Positions 1-8,317 of a DNA stretch of 64,000 bases are shown here, one piece after another. The notes beneath the pieces are model-generated. The model saw only the letters and a program-made list of their open reading frames with translations. It was not told where the DNA came from and did not search any database. How positions within the stretch are numbered: the first letter of the stretch is position 1; every line of letters begins with the position of its first letter. Made by a program: the position numbers and the translations under genes. Location of the stretch: assembly GCF_023078475.1 (NCBI RefSeq), contig NZ_CP095741.1, forward strand, positions 2,666,001-2,730,000. The letters are read 5' to 3'. The stretch comes from Luteibacter aegosomaticola (GTDB taxonomy: Bacteria > Pseudomonadota > Gammaproteobacteria > Xanthomonadales > Rhodanobacteraceae).

Positions 1-23
1 CCTGATCGGCATGTTCAGCGCGT

Positions 24-926
24 TCAGTCCCAACTGAATGGCTCGGTCAGCGCGGCGACGAGATGATCGACGAAGGCCCGCACGGTCCGCGGCAGGTAGG
101 CGCGCGTGGCATAGACTAGGCTGATATCCAGGCTATCCGCCGCGTAACCAGGCAGTAGCGTGACGAGTTCGCCACGCTGGACCGCCGGGCCAAGGATGAA
201 GCTCGGACCGAAGACGAGACCTGCGCCGGCGACAGCCGCGGCGGCGAGCATCTGCACGTTGTCTGCCGCCAGGCGTGTCACACCTTCGATGCGATGTGCC
301 GTGCCATCGGCATCGCGCAGCGTCCAGTCAGCCGGCGATACGGCTTCGCTGAAGGCCAGCATCGGCAGGCCGGTGAGATCGGCGGGCGTACTGATAGCCC
401 CCTGTGTGGCAAGAAACCGTGGCGCCGCGCACAACACCATGCGGCATGCGCCAAGACGGCGCGCGACCAACGACGAATTCGCCAGCTTGCCGATCCGGAT
501 AGCGATATCCACGGTGTCGCTGCGCACATCCTGGTAACGGTCGTCGAGGCTGACCTGCAACGCCACACCGGGATAACGGGCAAGGAACGAGGCCACGACC
601 GGCCCCATGTGCAAGGCGCCGAACGTCACCGGCGCCGTCACCCGCAAGGTGCCGGAAATCACATCGGTATGCGCCCGCGCCTCATCGTCCGCCTCGCGCA
701 CCTCGCCAAGGATGCGTCGGCAGCGCTCGAGGTAGCGCTCACCTTCCGGGGTCAACGCCAGTTGCCGCGTCGATCGCCGCAACAGGGACACGCCCAGGGC
801 CGATTCAAGCGCCGCCAGGTGCTTGCTGGCGTGCGACGGCGTCATCTCGTGGAGGCGCGCCGCGCCGGCGATGCTGCCGGTCCGCGCTGCGGCCTCGAAC
901 ACGGCCATGCAAGTCAAGCGATCCAT
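24..926 (-). CDS. LysR-family transcriptional regulator
   Basis: This is a cytoplasmic DNA-binding regulator of about 300 residues, the usual LysR length. The first 60 residues form the winged helix-turn-helix (FEAAARTGSIAGAARL, then ASKHLAALESALG and LLRRSTR). The rest is the periplasmic-binding-like effector domain typical of the CrgA/AaeR branch, with the motif VDIAIRIGKLANSSLVARRL. I start it at the ATG before MDRLTC because the upstream ATG at 956 adds ten residues outside the family pattern. It is transcribed away from the hydrolase remnant and HD gene, which are its possible targets. The effector is unknown. Confidence 0.9.
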   Translation of the reverse strand: MDRLTCMAVFEAAARTGSIAGAARLHEMTPSHASKHLAALESALGVSLLRRSTRQLALTPEGERYLERCRRILGEVREADDEARAHTDVISGTLRVTAPVTFGALHMGPVVASFLARYPGVALQVSLDDRYQDVRSDTVDIAIRIGKLANSSLVARRLGACRMVLCAAPRFLATQGAISTPADLTGLPMLAFSEAVSPADWTLRDADGTAHRIEGVTRLAADNVQMLAAAAVAGAGLVFGPSFILGPAVQRGELVTLLPGYAADSLDISLVYATRAYLPRTVRAFVDHLVAALTEPFSWD

Positions 927-1025
927 TCCGTCCCTTCTCGACCGAGTCTCGGTCACGTGATGCCACTAATCGTAGCGGCGTGCCGTCCATAGCATAGGAG
1001 AACCTTTCCGCCGGGACAGTCCTCC

Positions 1026-1214
1026 ATGTCGAACCCAACCCAGCTACGCCCAATGCTCCATGCGCTGAAACAGGCAGCCGCGGAGCTGCCCGCCGCCAAG
1101 CTCAAGGTCCTGCCGGGACGCGGCCACCTGTTGCCGCTCGAGGCGCCCGCGGATGTGGCGGCGCACATCGCAGCGTGGCTGGCTATCCAGCACGGATCGA
1201 GGATCAGCGCATGA
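1026..1214 (+). pseudogene. C-terminal remnant of an alpha/beta hydrolase
   Basis: The 62 codons resemble only the last third of an alpha/beta-hydrolase. The segment LKVLPGRGHLLPLEAP carries what would be the catalytic His strand, followed by the final helix AAHIAAWLA. The nucleophile elbow and oxyanion region are absent. The reading frame can be followed back only to a stop near 990, so the 5' part appears deleted. Its TGA overlaps the ATG of the HD gene (ATGA), suggesting the intact gene was once co-transcribed with it. It could still be expressed as a short peptide. Confidence 0.4.
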
Positions 1215-1867
1215 ACGTACCTATCACCCTTGCGGGCATCACGGCACCCGATTCCGCCCACACGCGCAAGGCGGCCGATCTTGTCGCGCGCGTCCACAAC
1301 CGCGAGATGCTCAACCACGTGCATCGCTCCTGGTGGTTTGCTGAATTCCTGGGGCGAAAGCGTGGCCTGAAATACGATCGGGAGGTGGTGTATCTCGCGG
1401 CGATCATGCACGACCTCGGCCTTACCGAAGCGTATGCCGCGGACAAGCGTTTCGAGGTGGACGGCGCGGACGCCGCGCGCGGGATCCTCCTGGCGGATGG
1501 CTACGCCGAAACGCGCGCCCAGACCGTGTGGGATGCTATCGCGCTCCACTCGAGCATCGGCATCGCCGGATACAAAGAGCCCGAGATTGCCCTGGTCCAC
1601 ATGGGTTCGCACCTGGATGTGCTGGGCTTCCATTACGACGAACTTACGCCCCAGGTGATCGACGATACCTTGCAGCTGTACCCGCGCGTGGGCTTCCCCG
1701 CCGCGTTCCAGGCGGCACTGGCCGAGGTGGTCCGCAAGAAGCCCATGCTGGCCGCCGGTACGGGACTGGTTGATATCGGCCACCGGCATGTACCTGGCTT
1801 CACACTACCCAATGGCTGTGACCTTCTGGAGAACACTGTGTTCGAAACGAGGCACGTCCACGCTTAG
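1211..1867 (+). CDS. HD-domain protein (cyanamide hydratase-like)
   Basis: This 218-residue cytoplasmic protein carries an HD metal-binding site. H67-D68 lie in IMHDLGL, with an upstream HVHRSWWF helix and a downstream ALHSSIGI segment as further probable ligands. This arrangement is that of small HD hydrolases annotated as cyanamide hydratase-like. The ATG at 1211 overlaps the stop of the preceding hydrolase fragment, and an earlier in-frame ATG at 1175 lies inside that fragment and is less likely. The substrate cannot be told from the sequence. Confidence 0.8.
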   Translation: MNVPITLAGITAPDSAHTRKAADLVARVHNREMLNHVHRSWWFAEFLGRKRGLKYDREVVYLAAIMHDLGLTEAYAADKRFEVDGADAARGILLADGYAETRAQTVWDAIALHSSIGIAGYKEPEIALVHMGSHLDVLGFHYDELTPQVIDDTLQLYPRVGFPAAFQAALAEVVRKKPMLAAGTGLVDIGHRHVPGFTLPNGCDLLENTVFETRHVHA

Positions 1868-1895
1868 CCGGGCACCCGCAACGCGGCGTTATCAT

Positions 1896-1916
1896 GGCCT
1901 CTGTTGAGCAGAGGCC
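1896..1916 (+). promoter_or_regulatory. Hairpin covering the ribosome-binding site of the oxidoreductase gene
   Basis: A perfect 8-bp stem (GGCCTCTG / CAGAGGCC) with loop TTGAG lies between the HD gene and the ATG at 1923. The right arm contains AGAGG, the only Shine-Dalgarno-like sequence at correct spacing (8 nt). The stem would therefore hide the ribosome-binding site. It may also act as a weak terminator of the upstream gene, but no U-tract follows. Confidence 0.45.
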
Positions 1917-1922
1917 TGCCCC

Positions 1923-2939
1923 ATGAAACGCATTGGTTTCCTTTCCTTCGGCCATTGGACCGACTCGCCGCATTCCGCCACGCGCACTGCCACGGATGTC
2001 TTGCAGCAATCCATCGACCTGGCCGTGGCCGCGGAAGAGGTCGGCGCGGACGGTGCGTATTTCCGGGTCCACCACTTTGCGAACCAGCTTTCGTCGCCGT
2101 TCCCGTTATTGTCCGCGATCGGCGCACTGACCAGGCGCATCGAGATCGGTACCGGCGTGATCGATATGCGCTACGAGAACCCGCATTACATGCTGGAGAC
2201 GGCAGGCGCGGCCGACCTCATCAGCGGCGGCCGCTTGCAGTTGGGCATCAGCCGGGGCTCGCCGGAACAAGTGATCGAGGGCTGGCGGCACTTCGGCTAC
2301 GCGCCTGCCGATGGTGAAACGGACGCCGACCTGGGCCGCCGCCACGCGGAGGTGTTCCTGCAATTGCTCGAGGGCAACGGTTTCGCACAGCCGAACCCCC
2401 ATCCCATGTTTCCCAACCCGCCCGGCCTGCTCCGGCCTGAGCCGCATGCGCCCGGCCTGCGAGATCGCATCTGGTGGGGTTCGGCCTCCAATGCCACCGC
2501 GGCATGGGCCGCGAAGATGGGCATGAACCTGCAAAGCTCCACGCTCAAGGCCAACGAAACGAACGAGCCGCTGCATGTGCAGCAGGCGAAGCAGATGCGC
2601 GTGTACCGGGACGCCTGGGCGGAAGCCGGCCACGCGCGCGAACCGCGTATCTCGGTGCTACGTTCGATCTTCCCGCTCATGAACGATACGGACCGCGCTT
2701 ACTTCGGCCGTAGCAAGAGCAACGACCAGGTGGGCTTCATCGACAACATGGAGGCCGTGTTCGGACGGACGTATGCCGCCGAACCCGAGCAACTCGTTGC
2801 CGAGCTGGCGGCCGACCAGGCGATCGCCGACGCCGACACACTCCTGCTCGCGGTGCCCAACCAGCTGGGCGTCGATTACAACGTGCACCTGATCGAATCG
2901 ATCCTCAAGCACGTCGCGCCGGCACTCGGCTGGCGCTGA
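1923..2939 (+). CDS. LLM-class flavin-dependent oxidoreductase
   Basis: This 338-residue protein is a bacterial luciferase-like (LLM) FMN-dependent monooxygenase or oxidoreductase with a TIM-barrel fold. Landmarks are the N-terminal FLSFGHW strand, a VDLAVAAEEVGADGAYFRVHHFA-like helix and strand (seen in shortened form here), the segment RIEIGTGVIDMRYENPHYM, and GGRLQLGISRGSPEQVIEG. It presumably uses reduced FMN or F420-like flavin with O2 on an unknown substrate. It appears monocistronic, with a hairpin on each side. Confidence 0.88.
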   Translation: MKRIGFLSFGHWTDSPHSATRTATDVLQQSIDLAVAAEEVGADGAYFRVHHFANQLSSPFPLLSAIGALTRRIEIGTGVIDMRYENPHYMLETAGAADLISGGRLQLGISRGSPEQVIEGWRHFGYAPADGETDADLGRRHAEVFLQLLEGNGFAQPNPHPMFPNPPGLLRPEPHAPGLRDRIWWGSASNATAAWAAKMGMNLQSSTLKANETNEPLHVQQAKQMRVYRDAWAEAGHAREPRISVLRSIFPLMNDTDRAYFGRSKSNDQVGFIDNMEAVFGRTYAAEPEQLVAELAADQAIADADTLLLAVPNQLGVDYNVHLIESILKHVAPALGWR

Positions 2940-2970
2940 ATCTGATCTCGCGCAGGTTCGCCAGACCACA

Positions 2971-3007
2971 TTGCCCCTTGCAGTAATTCTACTTACGCAA
3001 GGGGCAA
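2971..3007 (+). terminator. Strong hairpin downstream of the oxidoreductase gene
   Basis: A perfect 11-bp stem, TTGCCCCTTGC / GCAAGGGGCAA, encloses a 15-nt loop that itself contains GTAA and TTAC able to pair, extending the helix past a bulged A. It sits 31 bp after the stop codon at 2939. No T-run follows on either strand, so it is either a Rho-assisted terminator and mRNA stabiliser or an operator for the respiratory operon downstream. Confidence 0.5.
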
Positions 3008-3094
3008 CGAAAGCGCGGTAATGTCATCGCGCACGATCGTTACACGCAAGACCGCCCACAGAGTCGAAACGTACAACTAGGGTTGTCATGGGGA

Positions 3095-3115
3095 GGACAG
3101 GCCGAGTGCCTGTCC
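3095..3115 (+). promoter_or_regulatory. Leader hairpin upstream of the cytochrome/oxidase operon
   Basis: A 7-bp perfect stem GGACAGG / CCTGTCC with a 7-nt loop lies 28 bp before the first gene of the operon. Just upstream, ACAAC-TAGG-GTTGT (3073-3086) is another short inverted repeat. Their position suggests leader RNA structure or a regulator site. No clear -10/-35 pair was identified. Confidence 0.3.
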
Positions 3116-3143
3116 GGGTCGTCTGGACGATGTGGTCTGACTG

Positions 3144-3896
3144 ATGAATTCAAGCTGCCGTGCCATGGGCCTGCCACGCGTGGGCCGCCGGGTCACTGCC
3201 TGCCTGCTGGCCATCGTGCTGGGTGCAGCATCCATGCCGCTCGCCGCGCAGACGGCGAGTACGGTGACACTTCCCGACAGCACCGCTTCGCGCGTGCTCG
3301 CCTGCAGCAGTTGCCACGGGAAGCAGGGCGAAGGTAGCAAGGACGATTACTTCCCCAGGCTGGCGGGCAAGCCCGCCGGTTACCTGTACAACCAGCTCGT
3401 CGCTTTTCGCGATGGTAAGCGTAAATACGCGCCCATGAATTACCTGCTGGAGTACCTGCCGGACGCTTACCTGCAGGAGATGGCGCAGTACTTTGCGACC
3501 CAGCGAACGCCCTTCCCCAACCTGCCCAGGCCGAACGTCACGCCCCAGGTACTGGCACTCGGTGAGACACTCGCGCTGAAAGGCGATGCTTCGAGGAACA
3601 TCCCCGCTTGCACGGCGTGCCACGGTGCCTCGCTGACGGGCATCTCGCCGGATATTCCCGGCTTGCTCGGGCTGCATGCGAAGTACATCAGCGCGCAGCT
3701 GGGCGCCTCACGCTTTGGTGCGCGCGTGACCGACAGCCCCAATTGCATGCAGAAGATCACCGTCCGGCTCTCCGATGCCGACATCACTGCGGTAGCCGCA
3801 TGGCTCTCTGCGCAGCCGGCTCCGCTCAACCCGGCGCCCGCGACCGAGGGCTCGCTCCCGCTCGCGCTGACCTGCGAACAGGGGCACGCGCGATGA
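3144..3896 (+). CDS. Diheme cytochrome c4-like protein
   Basis: This is an exported 250-residue cytochrome with a cleavable signal peptide (hydrophobic stretch ending ASMPLAAQ). It has two covalent heme sites, CSSCH (C54-H58) and CTACH (C156-H160), one per half, as in cytochrome c4 or c553-type duplicated domains. It is first in the oxidase operon and would act in the periplasm as an electron carrier to the oxidase. Its stop overlaps the next start (ATGA). The start codon is somewhat uncertain because the Shine-Dalgarno is weak. Confidence 0.88.
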   Translation: MNSSCRAMGLPRVGRRVTACLLAIVLGAASMPLAAQTASTVTLPDSTASRVLACSSCHGKQGEGSKDDYFPRLAGKPAGYLYNQLVAFRDGKRKYAPMNYLLEYLPDAYLQEMAQYFATQRTPFPNLPRPNVTPQVLALGETLALKGDASRNIPACTACHGASLTGISPDIPGLLGLHAKYISAQLGASRFGARVTDSPNCMQKITVRLSDADITAVAAWLSAQPAPLNPAPATEGSLPLALTCEQGHAR

Positions 3897-5149
3897 AGAG
3901 GATGGGCTCGGTGACTCGCTTAGCCTGGCTGGCCCTATCGCTGCTGGTGGCCGCGCTGCCGTGCCACGCACAAGATGCAGCGACCCTCGCACGCGGCGAG
4001 TACCTTGCCCGCGCATCGGACTGCATCGCGTGCCATACCGACCCCGGCGGCAAGCCGTTCGCGGGCGGCCGGCCCATGCTCACCCCGTTCGGCACGCTGT
4101 ATTCGCCGAACATTTCCCCCGACCGTGACACAGGCATCGGCACCTGGAGTGCGGACGATTTCTACAAAATGATGCACACGGGTCGCTCGCGGACTGGCGA
4201 ACTGCTCTACCCCGCCATGCCATTCGCCGCGTATACACGGATGACGCGCGCGGACGTCGACGCCATCTATGCGTACCTGCGTTCGGTACCCCCGGTACGC
4301 AAGCCGAGTCCCGCGCAGGCGCTGCGGTTTCCCTATAACGATCGCAAACTCCTGCTGGGCTGGCGAACCCTGTATTTCGACGAGGGCGAGTACAAGCCCA
4401 ATACCGCGAAGTCCGTGGAGTGGAACCGCGGTGCGTACCTCGTCGAGGGCCCTGGCCACTGCTCCCTGTGCCATACGCCCATCAACTCGCTGGGTGGCAG
4501 TTCGAAAGACGCCGCCTACCAGGGTGGCCTGATCCCCATGCAAGACTGGTACGCCCCGTCGCTCACCTCGAATCGCGAGGCCGGGCTGGGCGAGTGGAGC
4601 CTGGGTGAAATCTCCGACCTTCTCCAGTCCGGCGTGTCGACGCGCGGCGCCGTCTACGGCCCGATGGCCGAGGTCGTGCACAACAGCCTGCAATACCTCT
4701 CTGACGCGGATATCCGTGCAATGGCCGTCTACCTGAAGGACCTGCCATCCACGGCTGGAAACAACAACACTGCACCGCCGCCATCCCATGCCCAGGACGC
4801 CGCCACGCTGCGCCTGGCGCCACTCGGCAAGAAGATTTACGGCGAACAGTGCGCCGTATGCCACGGGGCGCACGGTGAGGGACGGGGCAGCGACTTCCCA
4901 CCATTGGCCGGCAACCCATCCATCGCCATGGACTCACCGGTGAACCCGATACGCATGGTGCTGAACGGCGGCTACCCGCCGGGCACGCAACGCAACCCGC
5001 GCCCCTACGGCATGCCGCCCTTCGCGCAGGAACTCTCCGACGTCGAAGTCGCCGCCGTCGTCACGTACATCCGCACCGCCTGGGACAACCGCGGCACGCC
5101 CGTGACGGATCGTGATGTGAACAAGCTGCGCTCCGCACCGCTCGATTAA
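3893..5149 (+). CDS. Triheme cytochrome c, alcohol-dehydrogenase/gluconate-dehydrogenase subunit type
   Basis: This is a 418-residue periplasmic protein with signal peptide (LALSLLVAALPCHAQ) and three heme c motifs: CIACH (C44), CSLCH (C190) and CAVCH (C320). The spacing and flanking text (GEYLARASDCIACH, GAYLVEGPGHCSLCH) match the cytochrome subunit of membrane-bound alcohol, gluconate and sorbitol dehydrogenases. No dehydrogenase subunit is nearby, so here it probably links another electron donor to the ba3 oxidase. It starts at the ATG overlapping the previous stop. Confidence 0.88.
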   Translation: MKRMGSVTRLAWLALSLLVAALPCHAQDAATLARGEYLARASDCIACHTDPGGKPFAGGRPMLTPFGTLYSPNISPDRDTGIGTWSADDFYKMMHTGRSRTGELLYPAMPFAAYTRMTRADVDAIYAYLRSVPPVRKPSPAQALRFPYNDRKLLLGWRTLYFDEGEYKPNTAKSVEWNRGAYLVEGPGHCSLCHTPINSLGGSSKDAAYQGGLIPMQDWYAPSLTSNREAGLGEWSLGEISDLLQSGVSTRGAVYGPMAEVVHNSLQYLSDADIRAMAVYLKDLPSTAGNNNTAPPPSHAQDAATLRLAPLGKKIYGEQCAVCHGAHGEGRGSDFPPLAGNPSIAMDSPVNPIRMVLNGGYPPGTQRNPRPYGMPPFAQELSDVEVAAVVTYIRTAWDNRGTPVTDRDVNKLRSAPLD

Positions 5150-5160
5150 CGGTACACGCC

Positions 5161-5334
5161 ATGGCCAACCACGAACCCAGCCCACCCACCGAGGAAGACC
5201 AGCGCGTCGACGAGATCGTGCGTAGCGGGCCGAAAGGCGCGCTCGCGGTCGCCGGCATCGCCGTGGCCATCGTCATCGCCATGTGGTTCCTCTTCTATTT
5301 CCTGGCCTTCCTCCCCCGCGGCGTCATCCACTAA
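5161..5334 (+). CDS. Cytochrome c oxidase subunit IIa-like single-span protein
   Basis: This 57-codon gene lies between the cytochrome and subunit II genes. The protein has a short acidic N-terminus (EEDQRVDEIVRSGPKG) followed by one transmembrane helix of about 24 residues (LAVAGIAVAIVIAMWFLFYF). That is the shape of the small subunit IIa of ba3-type oxidases, which supplies a helix to the membrane core. Position and topology carry the call, since at this size sequence identity is weak evidence. Confidence 0.7.
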   Translation: MANHEPSPPTEEDQRVDEIVRSGPKGALAVAGIAVAIVIAMWFLFYFLAFLPRGVIH

Positions 5335-5344
5335 ACGGTGCCCC

Positions 5345-5911
5345 ATGGTCCAACCCGCCTCCGAGTTGCACGGTTCCGCCGACGTCGCCGCGCGCATAGA
5401 GCGGCGCTGGGGATTCGCCATGCTGGGCATCGTCAGCGTGCTCGTGGCAATTACCATCTTCATGGGCTTAAGCACCGCCATGATGCCGCCCTCCCGTGTC
5501 GAGACGATCGACCCCACCACGCTTCACGTCTCTGGTGAGTTCGCCGAAGCCAACCTGGGAAGCGTCTATGAGCCAGATGGCTCGGTGACTGTCCACGTGA
5601 TCGGCCAGCAGTACTCGTTCACACCGCAATGCATCGTGGTGCCCGCCGAAACACCCGTCACGTTCCGGGTCACCAGCGCCGACGTGATCCACGGCATGCT
5701 GGTCACGGGCACCAATATCAACGCCATGGTGGAGCCCGGCTTCATCGCGACCTTCAAGACCTCGTTCGACGCGCCGGGCGACCACCTGATGCCCTGCCAC
5801 GAATTCTGCGGCACGGGACACGAAGGCATGTGGGCCAACGTCAGGGTCGTCGACAAGAACGCCTTCACCCGGTTGACCAGCCACGCAAGGAGGGCAACCT
5901 GTGATCTATAA
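5345..5911 (+). CDS. Cytochrome c oxidase subunit II (ba3 type, CuA)
   Basis: This 188-residue subunit has one N-terminal membrane helix (residues about 25-45) and a periplasmic cupredoxin domain. A full binuclear CuA site is visible: H116, then C151, E153, C155, H159 and M162 within CHEFCGTGHEGM. A single transmembrane helix, rather than two, is characteristic of ba3 (B-family) oxidases. It receives electrons from cytochrome c and passes them to subunit I. Its last codons overlap the GTG start of subunit I. Confidence 0.92.
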   Translation: MVQPASELHGSADVAARIERRWGFAMLGIVSVLVAITIFMGLSTAMMPPSRVETIDPTTLHVSGEFAEANLGSVYEPDGSVTVHVIGQQYSFTPQCIVVPAETPVTFRVTSADVIHGMLVTGTNINAMVEPGFIATFKTSFDAPGDHLMPCHEFCGTGHEGMWANVRVVDKNAFTRLTSHARRATCDL

Positions 5912-7526
5912 CAAGCGCCTCGTCCTCGCCCATTTCTGGCTCGCCTTCGCGGTCTTCGGCGCGGCGATCCTGCTGGGCGAGTGGCAGATGTTCATTCGCA
6001 GCCCCTTGCACGGCTGGCTGCGCAATGCCGACCTCTACTACCGTTCGGTGACGGCGCACGGCACCGTCATGGGCTACGTGTTCCCCACCCTGGTCGCCAT
6101 GGGCTTCGGTTATGCCTTCAGCGAGCTGGCGCTGAGGCAGCCGCTGATCGGTACGCGATGGGCATGGGCGGGCTTCTACCTGATCATCGTCGGCACGTTG
6201 GGCGCCGCCATACCGGTGGGGCTCGGCCTCGATTCCGTGCTGTATACGTTCTATCCACCCATGGTGGGACACGCGTCCTATTACATCGGCGTCGTACTGG
6301 TGGTGGTGGGCTCGTGGATCTGGGTGGCGCTGATGGGCGTCAACCTCTACGCCTGGAAGCGCGCGCACCGAGGGGCTCCCGTCCCCCTGGCCATGTTCGC
6401 CACCGTAGCCGGGGCGTACCTGTGGGCGTGGACGGCCGTGGGCGCCGCGCTCGAATTGCTGTTCCAGCTGATTCCGGTGGCGCTCGGCTGGTCGTCAAGC
6501 ATCAATGCCGGCCTCGCACGCGTGCTGTTTTCATGGACGTTGCACGCCATCGTCTACTTCTGGCTGATGCCGGCCTATATCGCGTTTTACACGATCGTCC
6601 CCCGCGCGATTGGCGGGCGCCTGTACAGCGACACCATGGCGCGAATTTCATTCGCTCTGTTCCTGGTATTCGCCATGCCGATCGGCATCCACCACCTGTT
6701 TGCCGACCCGCAGGTGGGCGCCGGTTTCAAGTTCCTGCATTCGGTATTCACGGCGATGGTGTCCGTGCCGACGTTATTGACGGTCTTCACCATCTGCGCG
6801 TCGGTCGAGATCGCCTCGCGCCTGCGCGGCGGCAAGGGCGCGTTCGGCTGGGTAAAGGCCCTGCCCTGGGATAACCCCCAGATGCTGGCGTTGGCATTGT
6901 CGTTCGTGATGCTCGGCTTCGGCGGTGCCGGTGGCTTGATCAACATGAGCTACCAGCTCAACTCCACCATCCACAACACGCAATGGGTCACCGCGCATTT
7001 CCACCTGATCTTTGCCGGCGCGATCGTGATCATGTACTTCGCCATTGCCTACGATCTGTGGCCGCACCTCACTGGCAGGGCCATGGGCAGCCTGCGCCTG
7101 ATCCGCACGCAACTCTGGCTGTGGTTCATCGGCATGATCGTCCTGACCTTCCCCTGGCACTATGCGGGCCTGCTCGGCATGCCGCGGCGCATGGCGTTCT
7201 ACGACTACACGGCACCTGGCGGCGATACGGAAGCGCTGACCGTAATCATGTCCGTCGTGGGCGGCGCCATTCTCGTCGTCTCCGCCGCGATCTTCCTTAC
7301 CGTGCTTTGGCGCAACCACCGCGCGCCGCAGATCGCGCCCGAGCCTTACACCTTCAGCAAGCCCGTCCACGAGCCAGCCAACCTGCCCTGGGCATTGAAC
7401 GGCCTGGGTTTGTGGGTGGGCCTGATGATCGCACTGACCCTCACCAACTACGGCTTCCCCATCGCCCAGCTCATGCGCTTGCATGAGGCTCAGGTGCCCG
7501 CGGTGTACGTGGGAGGCAAGCCATGA
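5901..7526 (+). CDS. Cytochrome c oxidase subunit I (ba3 type)
   Basis: This 541-residue polytopic membrane protein is the catalytic subunit of a terminal oxidase reducing O2 to water and pumping protons. Visible ligands are H53 (TAHGTVMGY) and H368 for the low-spin heme, H366 for the high-spin heme (TAHFHLIFAG), and H215, H264 and H265 for CuB. Y219 is placed for the His-Tyr crosslink (LHAIVYFW). The Glu-containing D-channel motif of A-family oxidases is absent. The GTG start at 5901 has a strong AAGGAGG 7 nt upstream and overlaps subunit II. Confidence 0.94.
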   Translation: MIYNKRLVLAHFWLAFAVFGAAILLGEWQMFIRSPLHGWLRNADLYYRSVTAHGTVMGYVFPTLVAMGFGYAFSELALRQPLIGTRWAWAGFYLIIVGTLGAAIPVGLGLDSVLYTFYPPMVGHASYYIGVVLVVVGSWIWVALMGVNLYAWKRAHRGAPVPLAMFATVAGAYLWAWTAVGAALELLFQLIPVALGWSSSINAGLARVLFSWTLHAIVYFWLMPAYIAFYTIVPRAIGGRLYSDTMARISFALFLVFAMPIGIHHLFADPQVGAGFKFLHSVFTAMVSVPTLLTVFTICASVEIASRLRGGKGAFGWVKALPWDNPQMLALALSFVMLGFGGAGGLINMSYQLNSTIHNTQWVTAHFHLIFAGAIVIMYFAIAYDLWPHLTGRAMGSLRLIRTQLWLWFIGMIVLTFPWHYAGLLGMPRRMAFYDYTAPGGDTEALTVIMSVVGGAILVVSAAIFLTVLWRNHRAPQIAPEPYTFSKPVHEPANLPWALNGLGLWVGLMIALTLTNYGFPIAQLMRLHEAQVPAVYVGGKP

Positions 7527-8317
7527 GCCCGGGTTCACGTCGCGCGCTGCTGCGGAGCCGGTGGTTTACCGTAAGCGTCGGCGGGACGTTCGCGCTCCTC
7601 GTGTTCTCCGTCTTCGTTGGCTTCGTATGGCTGCCGTCCGCGCAAAATGATGCGCTGTTCAAGGGACTGTGGAACGCCTTTTGCGGGGCTGCGGGCGTCC
7701 CGAAGGGCTGGCTCGTGCCTACGGCACCGCCACCGCCCCCATCGCACCCGACCTCCGCCGTGGTCCTTACGCCCGACCTCGACAACCGTGCTGCGGACGG
7801 CAGCGTGGGCCGCGGCGGCACGCTCGCGCTCAAGTGCACCATGTGCCATGGCACGCGAGGCGTCAGTTCAGCAGACATACCGAGCCTCGCCGGTGAAGGT
7901 GCCGCCGCGGTCTTCAAGCAGCTGAAGGACTTTCAGGCAGGTATCCGCATCAGTGCCGTCATGCGCCCACTGGTGATGGACCTCAGCGACCAGGATATGC
8001 GCGACCTTTCCGCATTTTACGCGTCGCTACCCGCACCGGCCTCGCGCGACCTTGCGTCGGCACCGGATATCATCGCCGTGGGTGCGCCCATGCGAAACAT
8101 CCCGCCATGCGGAGCATGCCACGGCGCGATGACCACGAAGCTCGGCACGCCAGGACTTGATGCACAACCGCGCGCCTACCTGAAGGCGCAACTTGCGGCA
8201 TTCGCCCATGGCACACGCCAGAACGATATCAGCGGGCAAATGCGTAACGTGGCGAGGAACATGACCGAGGCGGAAATGGATGCTGCTGCGGATTACTACG
8301 CTGGCATCCGGCCGTAA
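7523..8317 (+). CDS. Membrane-anchored diheme cytochrome c
   Basis: This 264-residue protein has an uncleaved N-terminal anchor (about residues 18-38), a Pro-rich linker (TAPPPPPSHP) and two cytochrome c domains with CTMCH (C105-H109) and CGACH (C196-H200). It overlaps the stop of subunit I (ATGA) and is the last gene of the respiratory operon. The likely role is a tethered electron shuttle that docks on the CuA domain. It is related in layout to the first gene of the operon, so the two may be functionally redundant. Confidence 0.87.
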   Translation: MSPGSRRALLRSRWFTVSVGGTFALLVFSVFVGFVWLPSAQNDALFKGLWNAFCGAAGVPKGWLVPTAPPPPPSHPTSAVVLTPDLDNRAADGSVGRGGTLALKCTMCHGTRGVSSADIPSLAGEGAAAVFKQLKDFQAGIRISAVMRPLVMDLSDQDMRDLSAFYASLPAPASRDLASAPDIIAVGAPMRNIPPCGACHGAMTTKLGTPGLDAQPRAYLKAQLAAFAHGTRQNDISGQMRNVARNMTEAEMDAAADYYAGIRP

